Part shown: piece by piece, positions 23,521 to 38,099 of the stretch
Position numbering within the stretch: position 1 is the first letter of the stretch
Layout: each line of letters opens with the position of its first letter
NCBI GenBank assembly: GCA_025345505.1
Contig: JANVCC010000018.1
Coordinates: 62,086,031-62,150,030 of the forward strand
Direction of reading: 5' to 3'
DNA from: Todiramphus chloris collaris
Taxonomy: Eukaryota; Chordata; Aves; Coraciiformes; Alcedinidae
DNA length: 64,000 nt
Translations under genes and position numbers: made by a program
Notes under the pieces: model-generated
The model's input: the letters and a program-made list of their open reading frames with translations, nothing else
Database searches by the model: none
Told to the model about the DNA's origin: nothing

Positions 23521-25021
23521 AGTTGAAAAGTTAAACAAATAGGTTTAATTTATTAAAGTGACTGGTAGGTTCAGAATTGTTGTTGATAAAAGCACTGACT
23601 GCAAAAGGATCATCGAGCTGAAGTTAATAATTCCTGGGTAACATCCAATGCAGTCGGAGGTGCAAGCCTGAATTATAGCTCCAATAGATAATAGGAATAA
23701 AAGGCTGTAGTTCTTACCAAGAAGGTGTCCCTCACTTGGATGGAGGAAGAGGAGTACAGCCTGTCAACCATTTCTGCTAGACTTTTCAGTCTTCTCTCCT
23801 CTGAGAAGTGTATTCTCTTTGTGATTTTTACATCTTGTCTTTGTCTGTCCCTGACTTCAGCATGATTTGGGCAGACAGTTGAGTAACACAGTCATGTATG
23901 TTTATCATGTACTCCATTAGGCTCATTACCATGCTCAGAGGCATAAACTTTAAAATTAATTTTGACATTAGTTAGGCAAAGGTCTCCTCTTACATACTCT
24001 GGCCTTCAAGATTTATGTAAGAGTTGTTTGCTCCTGTTGGTTTAGCCAAAATGGGGCCATCTTATCTTCACAAGACTCTCTCCTTCAGCTGTTTGGTGTG
24101 CCAGCTTAGTGGATGTTCAGCCACAGAGATAGCAGAAGAATCTCATGGTCGTAAACATCTAAACCTTCCTCCCAAAGAGCACTAAATTAGTTGTATTCCC
24201 ATCTCATGGCAAGCTAGGCTGTTATGCCACAAGGGTCACAAGTACAGCTTGCTAAAATTTTTCCAGTGCCTAATGCTCCTCCTTTTTGCTTGTTGCCTTC
24301 ATTTTGTGGATGGCTTCAGCTGTAGAAATGCAGAAGTCTGTCTGTGCTCTGCAAAGGGCTGACCTTCCAAATTTCACAGTATTTACTCTTCTGAGTTAAC
24401 AATGCTTTCCATTTGGAAATTACTTTGAGTTAAGCTCTCATCAAAACTAATCAGGAAATACAGCAGTCACAGGCAGGTTTTATCTCTCTTTTTTTTTTAT
24501 TCTTTACAATGAAGGCTTGGTCTGTAATAGTAACATCTGCAGTACAGCTGCTGGAACTGTGTTTGTGCCTAACTTCTTTTCAGTGATATGCTCTTTGTGT
24601 TATGTTTCAGGGTGTAACTAAATATTTTCAGTTCTAGGGAATGTGTAGCTACCTCATTCCCAATCGTGACTTATTTTTGCCTGGTTAAAAAGCAATAAGC
24701 TATTTAAAAATACTTGCTAATGTATAAAAGATTGAATAAATCTCTGTTTAAATACTGCAATGATGAAAATTGCAGCAGCAGATGCAATTAACCCAGCAAA
24801 GCCTATAATAAACAGAAAGTAATCACAGGACATTACAGAGGTCAGCAAAACCAGGAGATGATAACTTTATAGGCATATGGAGCCAGTAAGTGTTTAATCT
24901 ATAAACTCTCTTGTTTTGAGCTGGATGAAACAAAGACAAGTAGACACAAGAAAAAGTGCAAACAAGTTCTTTATTCTGAAACTGCACTAGAGCACTCTAA
25001 AGATAGCATCAAGGACTATGT

Positions 25022-25031
25022 GGAAATCCCC
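25022..25031 (-). promoter_or_regulatory. Candidate NF-kB site GGGGATTTCC (minus strand)
   Basis: The plus strand reads GGAAATCCCC, a high-affinity class kB decamer, about 9 kb beyond the TNFAIP3 poly(A) signal. It could mark a downstream enhancer. Chance occurrence cannot be excluded. Confidence 0.3.
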
Positions 25032-28000
25032 TGGATATGTTTCATAACTTTTTTTTCCAGTGAATCTCAGGATAGTAAATACAAGAGGCGAGGGTAAATG
25101 GATGACCACAACTGGTGTAGGCTGCATTTTGGTATTCCACTTTTGCCGTGCAGACACTCAAGGTGGAATTCATCTCCGTTGCCTTTCCCTCCTTGACTAC
25201 AAGGAGCACCCAGATGATTACTCCAGATCTAGACATTTACTTTGTAATGGTGATGTGTTTGATGGATGAATCTCACGACCTATTTCTAAGGCGATGTCTC
25301 CTCTTGGAGAAAGTTAAAAAATCAGGGCAATTCCCAGACTGCCTTTTGCTTCATAGCTTCCTGACTAACCAGTTTGATGCTCGGCAAACCACAGAGACAC
25401 TCAAAACTTACAGCGACTGGTGCATCTTGAAATCACTAAGTGATAGACATTTAAGTGCCTTGCCTATCTAGGGCAATTAACCCCTCATTTCTTCTGTTTA
25501 TATATTCGTTCTGCATGCAGTTAGAGAAATAACACCCACCTAAAACTCTCCTCAGTAGTTATGAAATTAAATTCATTGATGATTGCAGTATGCACTGACA
25601 TCCTGAAGTGAAAGGTTTCATACATAAATAACAATACTAAATATTTCCATCTGCACTAAGGACATACTTGCTACTAACAACAGCACTTTGGGATCAACTG
25701 AGTCTCACCTTTTGAGATTCCTCTTTCATTTTTCTAGTCACTTTGTTTTGTTTTCTTTCAGGCACTTCATGGGATACAGAGGAATCAAAATGAAACTTGC
25801 CTGAAGGGAGCCTGTGGAAGCAGATGCATATCTCTGCACTGACCAACAGCTGAATACTAAAGGTACTTCATTGCCATTTCCTGGGTTATTTTACCAGTGT
25901 TCTAGAAATGTATTTGAGTTCTCAAATAACTCCCAGTTCAGGATGAATATGTTCCCAAATGCAGTTATATCAGGACAGGGCTGTTTGGAAAAAGTGTAAA
26001 TGGCAAGATACTTTACATTGTTGACAAGGACAACATAGCCTCCACTTGCATTAATAATGCATTCAAGAAAACAAGAGCATTCCTTTGTAGTCAATGGTAT
26101 TGTATTAAAGAACTACCCATCATTGATTTCTCTGTCTAACAAAGCAAAATATCTGAAATATTTTCAAATGACAAGGAAAAGTACTGAGCTGCAATTCTCT
26201 GTACACTGCTTGCAGTTGGCTGCAGATTGGTATGTTTAGCTTCTTTGAATCATAACACAGTTGAGAAGCACCAGGAATTTGTATCCCGTTTACACAATGA
26301 TTAATGTTATAAATTTGGGGAAATAGATGACCCACATGTTTACTCTGATGTTTTCAAGGCTGTCAAGGGAGATGAGAGTAAACCACTGTGATGTGAACAA
26401 GGAAGTTAAGTGAGAAGTTCATCTACATGTTTGTTATCTATTTCTGCTGTGACTTATTGCCATAATCAAGGGATAATCACCTCCTTTTCCGTGGAAAACT
26501 ATTCCTAATAAATATAAAATTGTGACCTCAATGAGACCTGGGAAGTACCGTTAAAAAAACCTTAGAATTACTATCACAGAAAAAAAAAATCTCAGCAGTG
26601 AGAAATACAGGGTCAAGAATCACATTTTCTCCTACTTTGCTTGTACATCCATGAATTGCATCATTCTTTTTTACCCCTGTAATGAACTGTGAACTCACTT
26701 TGAGCTATTTGCCCACTATGCCCCCTACATTTTTTGTTGTTCTTGGGATAGAACACCCAACCTTGTATTTGCCTGTATTAAAATGCATTTCTTTCAGTGG
26801 GTCCAGTTTGCTAATTCATCTGTTTTACACTGTCTGATTCCTCTGGATGTTTACAGAACACTTTTTCCCTCTATGTTTTCAATGTTGTTATATCCAGAGG
26901 AGATACTTACTACCACTTAAATTAATTTGATTACAAAAAAAATCAAAAATATTTCATTGAGATTTGCCAGTGTCTTATTTTCCCTCTATATGAGTGCAAC
27001 TCAGACTTGGGAAGATGTCCAAAATGTTCCTGAATTTATCTTTCTACAAATGTTCATGTTTTGTTAAAGTGGAATTCCTTTTTAAAAGCTCTAATCATTT
27101 TACACAGACCATTGTCTGTCAGTTCTGAACTGCAAGAAACTTTTACTTGAGACAAAAATTGACTTAGGCATATAACATACAGTATAGAGGTTTTGCAGTG
27201 TCATTAGTCTTTAGTAGCTTCTGTGCACTCACCTAATCCATATGAAAAACAAGCAAAGTCAAACCCTTGAAAAAGTTTCATACCAGGTAAAATTTTTTAC
27301 CTACCCTCTGTTCAAAAACTGTAATCCACTCCATCTTCTGGCACTTAGTACTAGACTTTGGGGAGTTTCGATCCTTGTATGTGGGAGAGAAGTGCTCATG
27401 CTGTAAACAAGTCAGATGTCAAAAGAACAAATGGGTGATACACGGGGTGCTGGGTTAGAGTTCAACCGTCAAGTTTTGCCATTATGTGGCAATGCAAAAA
27501 ATTCCCTACTCCTACGTGTCTGCACCATTCACCCAGCTCCACTGCCATACTCTGGCTACTGAGCTGCTCCAGCACAGATGAGGAAAGGACCTTTAGGTCC
27601 CTCAGTCTGGAAAATATGATGTTCTCTAGTTTTCATTCTAACTAATTGACGTGTTGTACAAGGGCTAAACAAACTGCAAACACAATAAAGAAAAAAAATA
27701 AATCCTGTATGAAATAAGAGGAAACAATGTGGTATTGGTTTCCTCCATCAGGTCACTGAGAACTTTCAGGAGGAAAGTGTTAATACAAGAAACCATAATT
27801 CACCTATTTGTACCAGGACTTACATAGGGACACAAGTAAAAGAAATATATTTGCTATCAGAATAAGAAGTGCCATGTAAGTGATAATTAAATAACTCTCA
27901 TATTAGCTTATATACAAAGAATTAAGATATTTTAAATTTTCTAACTAAAAGTAATTTAAAATAACAAATTTACAATAGACTATCATCAGCCTCTATGCTG

Positions 28001-29727
28001 TGGGGTGCTTTGTGGTGACTAGAGGTCAGCATGACCACACCTACAGTTGCCTACACTAGCCAACTCCTGGGGTGGGTTGCTGGCTCACCCTTATCCAGCT
28101 CCAAGCCTCTTTGCAAGACAGCTCATCCCAGATTCAGGAGGTGCTCAAGCATCATGTGTTCCATCAGCAGTCCTTCCCAGTGAGATCCCAGGCTTGGCAC
28201 TGCTACACAGCAGGCAAGATTCATGATAGCACACATGGTTAGAGTGCTGGGTAGCCCATCCCCAAAGGAGAAATTAAAAACTCTTCTTGTACAGGGGATA
28301 TTTCTCTCTCTGGGGGTCCTGGCCCCACTCAGTGGTGAGCTGGTGTTGGAGCTCGCTTCGGAGATAACCCAAGGAAAGCCTGTTAAGGCCTTTTCTCAAG
28401 AGAAATGTTTTTTATCTCAGATTTCCATGTCCTTCTCCGTTCCAAGAAGTCTAAGTTGCTGGACTGAGGACACCTCAGAATCATTTTTTTCCAACAGATT
28501 CAGGCCTAATAGGTCTGAAGAGGAATTTTTCTCTCTGGAGACTGTCTGGGGAGAGTCTAAATGGCAGTTTTACAAGATTGTTTGCAAAGAGGGGGTTTCC
28601 CGTTTGTGACTACAGGAGATCACCATGTTACCTCTTTAAAAAGAATGAATTATCAAGAAGAACAGTACCAGCTGACTCTGAGGTTCAGGCTGGTGGGCAC
28701 AGCTTTGGTTCATGCCAGTGTCCAGGTGCTCAGATGGTTTGGTCATGCTGGGAGAGCAACAGCTCACCACTGTGCAGTGGGCACCCAGCCAACTCACCTT
28801 TAGCAGAATTTCCTTTGCTTTCCTCCTCTCCCTGTATTTTATACACCAGTAAACTTGAGTGCTGACGCTTTACCCTGAGGTCTGCATGTTTGTAAACTGA
28901 GGCGGCTCCCAGCAGGGCACCCAGTCAGGCAAGGACATCCGTCCTTGCACAGCAGTACTCCAGACAGTCCCTGGGTGCAGGAGCCAGAGTGCTCCCCTTG
29001 GGCTCTCCAGCATGACCAAGGCAATGTGGAAAGCCAGGAAAGTTGCCTCTTTACAGTTTGTTTTCACTCCAAGATAATGTAACCTCCACTGGTTTCCCCC
29101 ACACCGCACAAAATACAGCCCAGGGTCTTTGGGATGTGTGGCAAAACCCCTTGAAATCTCTTTGCCTGCTGCTTCCTAAACACAGACTAGCAGAATCTGG
29201 TTTTTCTCAGATTTTGTCACATTTCCTGTGAATTTTGAAAACAAATGTCTCAGAAAGTCCCCAGGCAAGTGTGTTTCCAACATGGGAGGAAGGAATACCC
29301 CAGCAGTGTGTCTCCTGCCTGGTCCAGCTATTCAACCCGTGCCCAAACTGTGTGGCGAAGCATGAGCTAGGTGTGAGTTTCTAACTGCTGACACCATACC
29401 AGTCACCCACAAGGACATAACCTTTTTTGCCATTAATTCTGGTTCATCTGTCTCAGGTTTTCTCAGAATGATTCTCTAGAGAGCTGGAGACGCAAGCATG
29501 GACAGGCACATTTGTAAGCTGCACCTGTTGCTCGGGATAGACCAAGATGCAGAACTGTGCTTAGCCTTGCTCACAGCAAATGAAACAGGGTGTCTATGTT
29601 CTAAATATTTCCAGGATTTGAAATTCCCTTGAAATGGGAACTGTGATTACAAATTTAAGACAAAGAAAAAAAAAATTAATTTTTCCTTAGAAGCTGTGAT
29701 CAGAGTGAAGGACGAGAAAGCAGAGAG

Positions 29728-29842
29728 TTTTGTTGTTTTGGTTTTGGGTTTTTTGGTTTAGTCTTGTTGTTGTTTGTTTGTGAGGTTTTTTTGTGTTTTT
29801 TTGGTTGGTTGGTTGGTTTTTGTTGTTTGGTTGTTTTTTTTA
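29728..29842 (+). repeat. G/T-rich low-complexity block with four GG runs
   Basis: A stretch made almost only of G and T, including (GGTT)4 with GG at 29803, 29807, 29811 and 29815. A two-tetrad G-quadruplex is possible in principle. Otherwise it is ordinary simple sequence. Confidence 0.8.
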
Positions 29843-32800
29843 AACACAGAAGCTTATCATTGTAAAGTTATCTCTGTCAAAACATAAATATTCTGCAGCA
29901 TCATTATACATAGTTTCAAAACCTTAGCATTAAGTCCTTACCTGGCAGAATACTGTATTACTGAAAGGCTGGTTAAAAAGGACAGGATATATTTACATTG
30001 CATCTTGCTTTCCTCCATAACTAACATAAGTTACTGAACCAAAGAAACGGCTGAGAGAAAGGTGAAGTTTTAGCATTACTTATCTAGTCACCAGAACTGT
30101 TTGTCACGTAAAGATAATAACTGCAATTAAAAAGGCAGCTTCTCACTAAATAACAGTGAGAAACAGGAAAAGATAAGTCACACCACACCCAGGAACTTCT
30201 CTTGCATAGTCACAGAACAACCTAAGTTTCCTGAACAAATGACAGGTGATTTTTTTCCAACCTTCAAATACCCATTTTTGTCCTCCTACTTCTAACTTAA
30301 TCAAAGACCGCATGTGAAAATCTCAACAAAATAATTCACCCATAACTACTCACCTAGACTGGACAAGTCTGTCCTCCATGCCCAGCAGCAGTGCAGTGCA
30401 TGGGCTCATCTCAGCAAAGGGTGTCCCCCTGTCCCACCTCCTCCACCCCTCCAGGCGTGCAGCAGTGGGTGGGATGTTGTACCACCAAGCTACTTAGCAG
30501 CTGCTCTACTACTGCTGCTTGGACCCTTTCCAGATTCCTCTGTCCAGAGGAATATGAGTACAAAAGCATATTTGATGTCATTTTATCAATACCCACTTAA
30601 GAGTAATGAGGGATTTCTTCAAGAGATGTCCCCTTCTTTTCCCCTGGGTATTAATTACACATACTCCTCCCCACTCCTTGTCAGTGAGACACAGGGGAAA
30701 CTAGCACTGGTGATGGCTTATTTGCACAGATTTCATGTGATTTGTCATCACAAGACAGAGTTTGGTAGATTGTGTAGCTATTTTGCTGAACAATGCAGTT
30801 TATTCTCATTTCTGTCACTTAATTGCTTTTTTTTTTTGTTCGAAGTATAGGATTTCCACAGATATATGTTTTAAAAAGAAATTCTGCCAATTTTTAGATG
30901 GCATCTCTCCTCTCTGAAACCTCACTACTGCAAAATCTAAGTTGGAAGTATATCATGATTCATGCAACCTCTTCCTTTCCCACATGAAAATAGTTCTTTT
31001 TTCTCAGGCATTTTATCTAGGTGCTTTTCACATGTCTGTGTGCCTTAGGTGCAAATGCTTGTACATAAGCCTCATTTTTACTTTATTTCATTTCAGGATG
31101 AGTTGTTTTAGACACAGTTCTTATCTCCAACTGCATCTCTCCATACAACATGAAAATATTGTTGTATTCTTCCAAAATAACACAGGTACTTCTATCCATT
31201 TCGAAAGTGAGAAGATGCAAGATGGGAAGTAGACCTTTGGATGGAGCAGCACACATGCACATTTTTCTGATCTCCTCAAATGATTCCCACTACTCCACCA
31301 TGTTCCAGGGACTGGTGGATCTCCACAGCTTCACTGCAGACATGGTCCCCCATCTTCTCTGGTATCTCTATGTCTCCACCTCTGTGCTTTGCAATTGCAG
31401 AGGCTCATTGATGTCTGACCATGCTGGGACCGGGCTGGGTGTGCTGGGTCAGCCAAGACATCAGGGCAGCACCCTTGATTGGCACAGCCACCGTCATGCA
31501 GTGAGAGTGCCGTCACAGTGCCAGCTGACAAAAGTTTCCTTGTGGGTAGATTCTCCCTCCCAGTTCCTCTTCTAGACATTTTTTGCCTCCCCCTTGCTTG
31601 TCACAGCCTTCTTCTGCCTGTTCGGCCAGTGGCCTGCCTGCTGCATTTCATCTTCCATTCTGCAAACAAGCCTGTTGCTTCATGCCCAGAAACCAACCTG
31701 GTCTGTCCCAAATGCCTGCCTTTCCAGCGTGTGATCCTTGTTGGCATACCCCTCACACCACAGACACCCTGTGAAGCACACAGGACTTCATGGTGGCTGC
31801 CTGTGTCTGCTGCCTCTCAGTGATTCTTTGTCTCTTTAAGAAGGTATCATGTCATGAGAGAAGAAATGTTTGTATTTTTTCTAGGAGGTTATTTAAGGCT
31901 GCCTGTTGCATAATGAAGAATGTTTCCACAGAGTGATTAGCAGCCTACCCAGCTGTGAGTATTTTTTATTCACCCTGCCCTTAGGAGCACACCCAGGCTT
32001 TGGGCTTTGTGCTGAGCTATTTACAATTTTTCACTGCCATTGTTTTCAGTGGAAGGGGCTGAAGATGTGCTTGTCTTCTGGGGAGGGCCATGGAAAGGCT
32101 GGGTGAGCTGCATCTGTCCCCTCATCCCATGTGGGGCAGACTGAAGGGGTTCCATTTCAGCAGGGTAAGGCAGGGCTGGCTCTTGCACCAACTGACTGCA
32201 CCCCCCACCTTTTGGAGAACGTGTTGTGGATGTACAACCTCACCTTGCTGCTTGCTAGCCAGAACAGACAGTTCTGCAGCTGCCATGGGGTAAGGCTAGC
32301 TTTTATTTTTAACCATAACAAAAGCATGGGACAATGCTACCTAATGGCAACAAAAGAAAAAATATTCTCTAGACTTCCCAGAGTAACAATCTCATCATTT
32401 GTAGTCCTCTACAGATGTCTTCTATAACTGCCTTTTCTGAGGCATCGTGTCCCCAGAGGCATGAACGTGTGCTCTTTCCCTCCTCACTCATGCCAACTGG
32501 CAGCATGCCTGCATGGGTCCTTCAAGAGCTGCTGCGCTCTGCTTAGGTGATCAAGGCTAAAAATGGCACAAGAGCTTGAGAGAATTCTTCCCTAAAGAAC
32601 CACTTCCTGCCATTAAACAATATTGTGGTTTGTTTTGTTTTGTTTTGTTTTTTTCTTTTCCTACATGTCCCCTCCATTTTTTAAAAGGGCCCTCCCGGTC
32701 TTTCCACTGTCTGTTGAAGGTAGAGAAAAACACCACAAGCTTCAGTAACTGACAATCGTGCACTGTGAATTCCAATAAAATATTCAAATACCACAGCAAC

Positions 32801-35701
32801 GAGCAAGATATAATTACACGGGTTATAGATCACTCTTCAGACCTTCATGAGAAATTTGACAGATGTTTATTTCTAAACGCAAAAAAGAGGGATGATGCAC
32901 TTTAGATGAACTGGGCAAACAACCCATACATGCCTGAGCACTTTATGGACCACATTGCTGTCAGCTTGAAGGAGGCAGACAGTTGATGATAGCTTTCCCA
33001 GTGTCACTTGGAGGTTCTCAGGTTCAAACCCATCACTCTGAGGGCTGAGTTACCAGAAGAGCAGAGGAAGATCTGTCTACTATACTCATTCACTGATTAA
33101 AACTGCAAAAGAAGAAGATAAGAGAAGAATCTCTTTTCTTCTTAAACTTCATGCAAATTTCAGTGTTGAGACTGAAAGTGACCCAAACAGCCATAAATAT
33201 TCTTACTGTCCCCAGGGGCATCACCAGCCAGGCAAGACACTGCTAATTACACACTTCAGTTTTCCCATAAAGAAGGCCCTAGAGAACCCCACTGTTACAT
33301 GCTGCTTCTCTATGTGTATCTTTATGGCTTGACATCCTTTTTCCTGAGAAGTTGTTACCTCCACCTGTTTACAGAAAGCTGTACAGAACTGATATGGCTT
33401 TGCCTGTGGCTTGAAATCTTCCATTTCCATCCCTTCAAATCTGAGTGCAAGAAGTACACCGCTGTCTGGGTTAACACCATGAGCTTTCCAACAAAGCATC
33501 CCGGCATCTCTTTGGTTAAAAACTTTCTTTATACCTTGGCTGTTGGTGGAACAAAGATAGAAAATGATTAAAACTAAAAATACAGAGCAGACATGGGTAT
33601 TGTGTGTGGTTGAATAAGGGGAAGTACTTGACCTCGTAGTGCCCTGTGTTCCAGATGAGCAGACCTGCGCCTGTTAATTCAATATCTGACAACTCGCTTT
33701 TTCATCAGTATACATCCTTGACATTGTGTTTCACATCTCTAAATAATAATAATAATAACTTCATATAAACATTTGCTGATGGGATTTCGTGACAGCTGCT
33801 AAAGGTATGCAGAACAAACTGTATGTACCCATGAGGAACAAGGTACAGCTGCTGCAGCACGTGTAACATGCACTACTTTCACCACATGGTGAAAGAAGGA
33901 GGAGGTGAACAAAGTATTCATTATGTGGAGAGAGGAAGCAAGGGCATTTGAGTTAGATTTCTACTACCTAGCATTTAGATGAAGCCTTTCCAGAGGCCTA
34001 TCTGTGAATAAGATGGTTTTGTGTGTTTGGAGGCTTCAAGGCAGCTCTTGAGTCTCCCACAATTTTCCTTAGACAAACCATTTAATCTACCAGTGCTTCA
34101 GTTGTTGGGGTTTTTGAATAGCATTCCTGGTAACACTGCTCTGCAAAACAATTTCGTATACTAGATCAGGTGTTTGAGATATTCTATAAAAATATATATT
34201 GTATATACATATCTATTTCTGCCTCCTAGTCCTGATGCAGCAAACAAAAGACACCATCATCTCTTGAAGGTACAAAGAGAAGATGATGGTCAGAGCTAGG
34301 CTCATATCTAGCAAGCTCTAAAAAGACTTTCATAACTACAACTATCTTTCTGTTTGCCATCACAGTGAGTGGTTTCATCAAAGACTGACTAAACAGGGAT
34401 GCAAGATCAACTTGACAGACTGTTAAGTTATCCCTCATTGCCCCATTTTAGAATTTGCATGAGTCCTGGTCCTGTTATTAGAAACAACAGACAGAACTCT
34501 GGAGACTTACTGGCAATCAACATATGGCCAAAAAGCTAATAAATAAATTACCACTCAGCTTAAGAAAAGTCTCTAGAGTACACTTCTCTAACTCCTTATT
34601 TGCATCATCTGAAATTTATATTAATTTCTCTTGATATTATTATTATTTTTATGAAGTCTTGTAAATTTGCAGTCACCAGTTCCACGTGATATAACCTGGA
34701 GAAAGAGCTTTCCTTTTACCAAAAGACTAAGATGAAGCTAAAAATTTGATTAAATTACTTCAGCCCCAGCTAAATCTCATCTCAGACACTCCCAGGTGAC
34801 CCCAGTTTTGTTTTGAATATAGTAGCTAATAACCTAAAATCAAATCTTACTGCTGAAGCAGTGAAAAAGTGTATTAAAAAAAAAACCTTACAGATATATA
34901 TATTCTTCACCTGGGAATTTGCTACAAGATTTTGAAGACAATTGTCATGGTCAACAAGATACACCAATGCCTCTTTGTGAGCCAGTTGTTCTGGCAGCTA
35001 TTGACTGACCTGCCTGCCATTCTTCATCACTGGTTCTTCTTAACCCCTGTCAGTGCATAACAGAGTCCCCATCAGTAACTCAGCCTAGCCAGGCAGTACT
35101 CTTCTGGAATACCCCAGTGATTAACCCAGTGCTTTATTGAGTGCTTACATTTCACTGTTTTATGTCAAGAAATAGCCATCTATTTAGAGGATTTTATCAA
35201 ATATGGATACAGAAGCAAATATTGCCTATCATTGGGCACTCATCATAATGCTTGGTAACTGGGATGTAGAGTTGCTTCGGATCAGGCAGGACTGCATTGA
35301 AATTCTGCTCCTCTCTTAAGATGAACCCACAGTTTTTACATTTTAAATACAAAAGAAACTGTTAAGACCTTTCTATTTTTAAAAATTACTCTTTTTGATC
35401 TGTGTAGAAACAAAAAAGCTTCTCTAGAGGGGGAAATAAAATTCCTTTAAAACAAGTAATTTAATTGCCTGTCCAAGAATGAGATAATTCCAGGAACTGT
35501 AGGTGGAAAAAACTTGTCATACTGAAGACAGTGACCGATTTCCCTCTTGCCTGTCTGTAAGACCAGGTTTCCACATTCTGCTTGTGAAATCAGCCTGGAT
35601 ACCATAATGATTATAAAAAGCAGGTAGTCATGAAGAAAATGCGTTATAAAAGTTGCAACCACAGTGGTTGGAAAAAAATAACCTGACAGAACACTTCTGA
35701 A

Positions 35702-35703
<2 letters not shown>

Positions 35704-35729
<26 letters not shown>
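35704..35729 (+). repeat. A26 homopolymer
   Basis: An uninterrupted run of 26 A. No retrocopied gene or SINE body is recognisable directly upstream, so I do not call a retrotransposon tail. Confidence 0.9.
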
Positions 35730-35732
<3 letters not shown>

Positions 35733-36504
35733 GTGCTATCAAAGTGATATTTCACAATATCACGTCAGTTCTGCCAAAATACTATTTCAGAGGAAATGAG
35801 AAATACCTGACATAATCAGATAATCTCCTTAGATTTCTCATTTTAAAAAGAAAACAACAACAAAAAAAAAAATCCCAACATTGCAACTACAGGGTCTTGT
35901 AAATGTGAAATTCCTGTGTGAGTCCAAGTTAGACTAATTGCAGGTCTAGATTCCTTTTGCTGAATTGTTATCACTTGCCTAGTGTACTTTGGTGACAAGT
36001 TCAACACTCAGGTTCCAAAAATCTCAAAATCCTTTATGAAAGAGAATCTTCAGCCTCTTTTGTTGATTTTTAATTTGCTTTCTTAAAGATTTTTAACATA
36101 ACAATTCGATTTCTAAACAGTAAAAGAAGCAAAACAATGTTTAATAGACAATGTTTCTTACTCCATGAGTGTTATATTTCCCTTATGGATTGGATCAACA
36201 TTTTCAAATACATCAGACTAAAGCTAAGTGACTATATCCATGCATATCCCACCTCTGAAAAGGCAAAATTAGCATTTACCTCCCTCAAGGAAGATGACTG
36301 CTTTTATGCAAAATGATAAAAGTGGATGTTATAGGACATGGAAATACACATTGACTAAGAGATGGGCACCTCTGCTTTCATACACACCAGGGAGGTATTA
36401 GGAGCCTGAAAAGCATTTGAAAGAAAGGAGTATATTTGCTATTAATCCCTGGCATACGACATGGCAGAGGATAAACCTTTCAGAGAATGTTAGGTGGTAA
36501 CACC

Positions 36505-36544
36505 TTGGGGGGTTTATGTTCATATTGGGGGGTTTATCTTCATC
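36505..36544 (+). repeat. 20-bp tandem duplication
   Basis: Two adjacent 20-bp copies starting TTGGGGGGTTTAT, differing at two or three positions. Confidence 0.85.
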
Positions 36545-38099
36545 CTGTTGCTTAGGGCCATGGTGTTACTATTCTGCCTGGACTGTGTTACAGCTGAATG
36601 GGACTGTTGTAATTTATGACCCAGCCTGGGAGGCATGATCCCTATCTGGATCATGTCTCTACCCTGAGGTTCTGTGCCCCTTGCTGTGCTTGTGGTCAGC
36701 TCAGGGCAGTTGTGAATATGTTGCTAGGGCATTGGGAACCACTGAAATAACTCACCTGCAGGTAACTTGCCTATGTATTAGGCAAATGATTTCATTTTCT
36801 TTGTTCTTAACTTTCTATCGGCCTAATCCACTGAAATCATTGCATCATCTCAAGTTTCATTATACATGTTTTAAGTTTATTAAGGTCCTAATTAAATGCC
36901 ATCTAGAACCCAGGGCCTGATAGGATCATCACAACATAATTAACATTCAAAAGGGTTTCAAAGTTTTGTTAAGTAACTCAATTAAAGTATTAATTTCTGA
37001 GTTGCAGTGACTGGAGGTGTCTTGCTTCTAACCTTCACTGTAAGCCTAACTGACCACAGCAATACCTTTGTTGTTAATAGAACTAATTTTCCCTTTTCTC
37101 TGAGAACAAATGTTTGCTGTAATTCTCTAAGCATGAGTCACTTGGATATTCTGTGGAGAAGACATAATACACCATTGAAGCACCCTTAAGCTATCTTTAC
37201 CTTCATTTGGCAACAGTGAGACAAGCCATGGTCAGTTTTGTGGAAGAAGCATTTCAGTAGCAACGCAGATGTGGCCAATGAAATAATACTACATGCCCAG
37301 ATTTCACAGGAGCTAGTATGGATGCACCAACCACATCCACATCTCAAACTTTTCCCTTCTTTGCCTAAGTGTCCACCCAAGGTGCTGTCTGAAATGATAC
37401 CCAGTGCACAAACCTTTTTAGCACCTTTGACAAAATCACTCCATCACACAAACTAACTCACGATGTCCTCATCAGATGTATCCTGTGGTTCGTGAAGTCA
37501 CACTTAGACAAGTGGATTTACTCATGGCTGCCTTTTCTTGTAAAATCCAAGGAACAGGTAGCAAAGCAGCAGCCAGATGTAAAGAGCTGCCTATTCACTT
37601 AGAGACACCTTCACAAGGCTGGCCTGCTATTTTATCACTCAGGCTGTGAATCTCTGATAACAAAAGATGCAAGTCAGCTACTAACAGATGCCACATCCAG
37701 CAGCTCCCTGTCCCTGTTGGCAATGATGGATGATACCCCATCAACTCAGGACCATCATCAGCAAGTATGGTCTGCTAGCAGCCACAGGGGACCTTGCCAC
37801 TGGCCCAGACCACATCACCCATAAGCTCCGCAGCTAGCTCCTGATGGCATGATGCTTGGAGCTCCTGCTCTGTGTGTCATGGCTTTGCCAGGCTTTCACA
37901 AGAGCCTGGGGCTGGCAGTCTATCACTTCTGTGCATCTTCTCAGAGACACCAGAGAAATGCTAGATGCACTCAAGGCTTCTACCATAGTAGCAGAAATGC
38001 AGGGAGGCCTTCCCAGTTCACTCAAGGGCAGGACCTTCACAGCTGATCATTGAAAGAAGGTTCAAAGCCAAGCAGACACACTAGGTATTTCTTTTCCAT

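Larger units (their letters stand above)
23521..38099. other. Long intergenic stretch without a recognised gene
   Basis: All open frames are short and overlap in opposite directions. Low-complexity tracts are a G/T-rich block at 29728-29842, a TTTTG repeat at 32626-32650, (AAT)n at 33741-33758, A26 at 35704-35729 and a 20-bp direct duplication at 36505-36544. Parts of 27980-28300 and 31200-31500 may be old repeats, but I cannot assign a family. Confidence 0.5.

Noticed and set aside
31150-31830. Cluster of plus and minus frames at 31.2-31.8 kb as a gene
   Set aside because: Frames on both strands overlap, none shows a domain or consistent splice sites, and the composition suggests an old unclassified repeat.
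35704-35729. A26 run as a retrocopy poly(A) tail
   Set aside because: No gene-like or SINE-like body and no target-site duplication could be recognised upstream.
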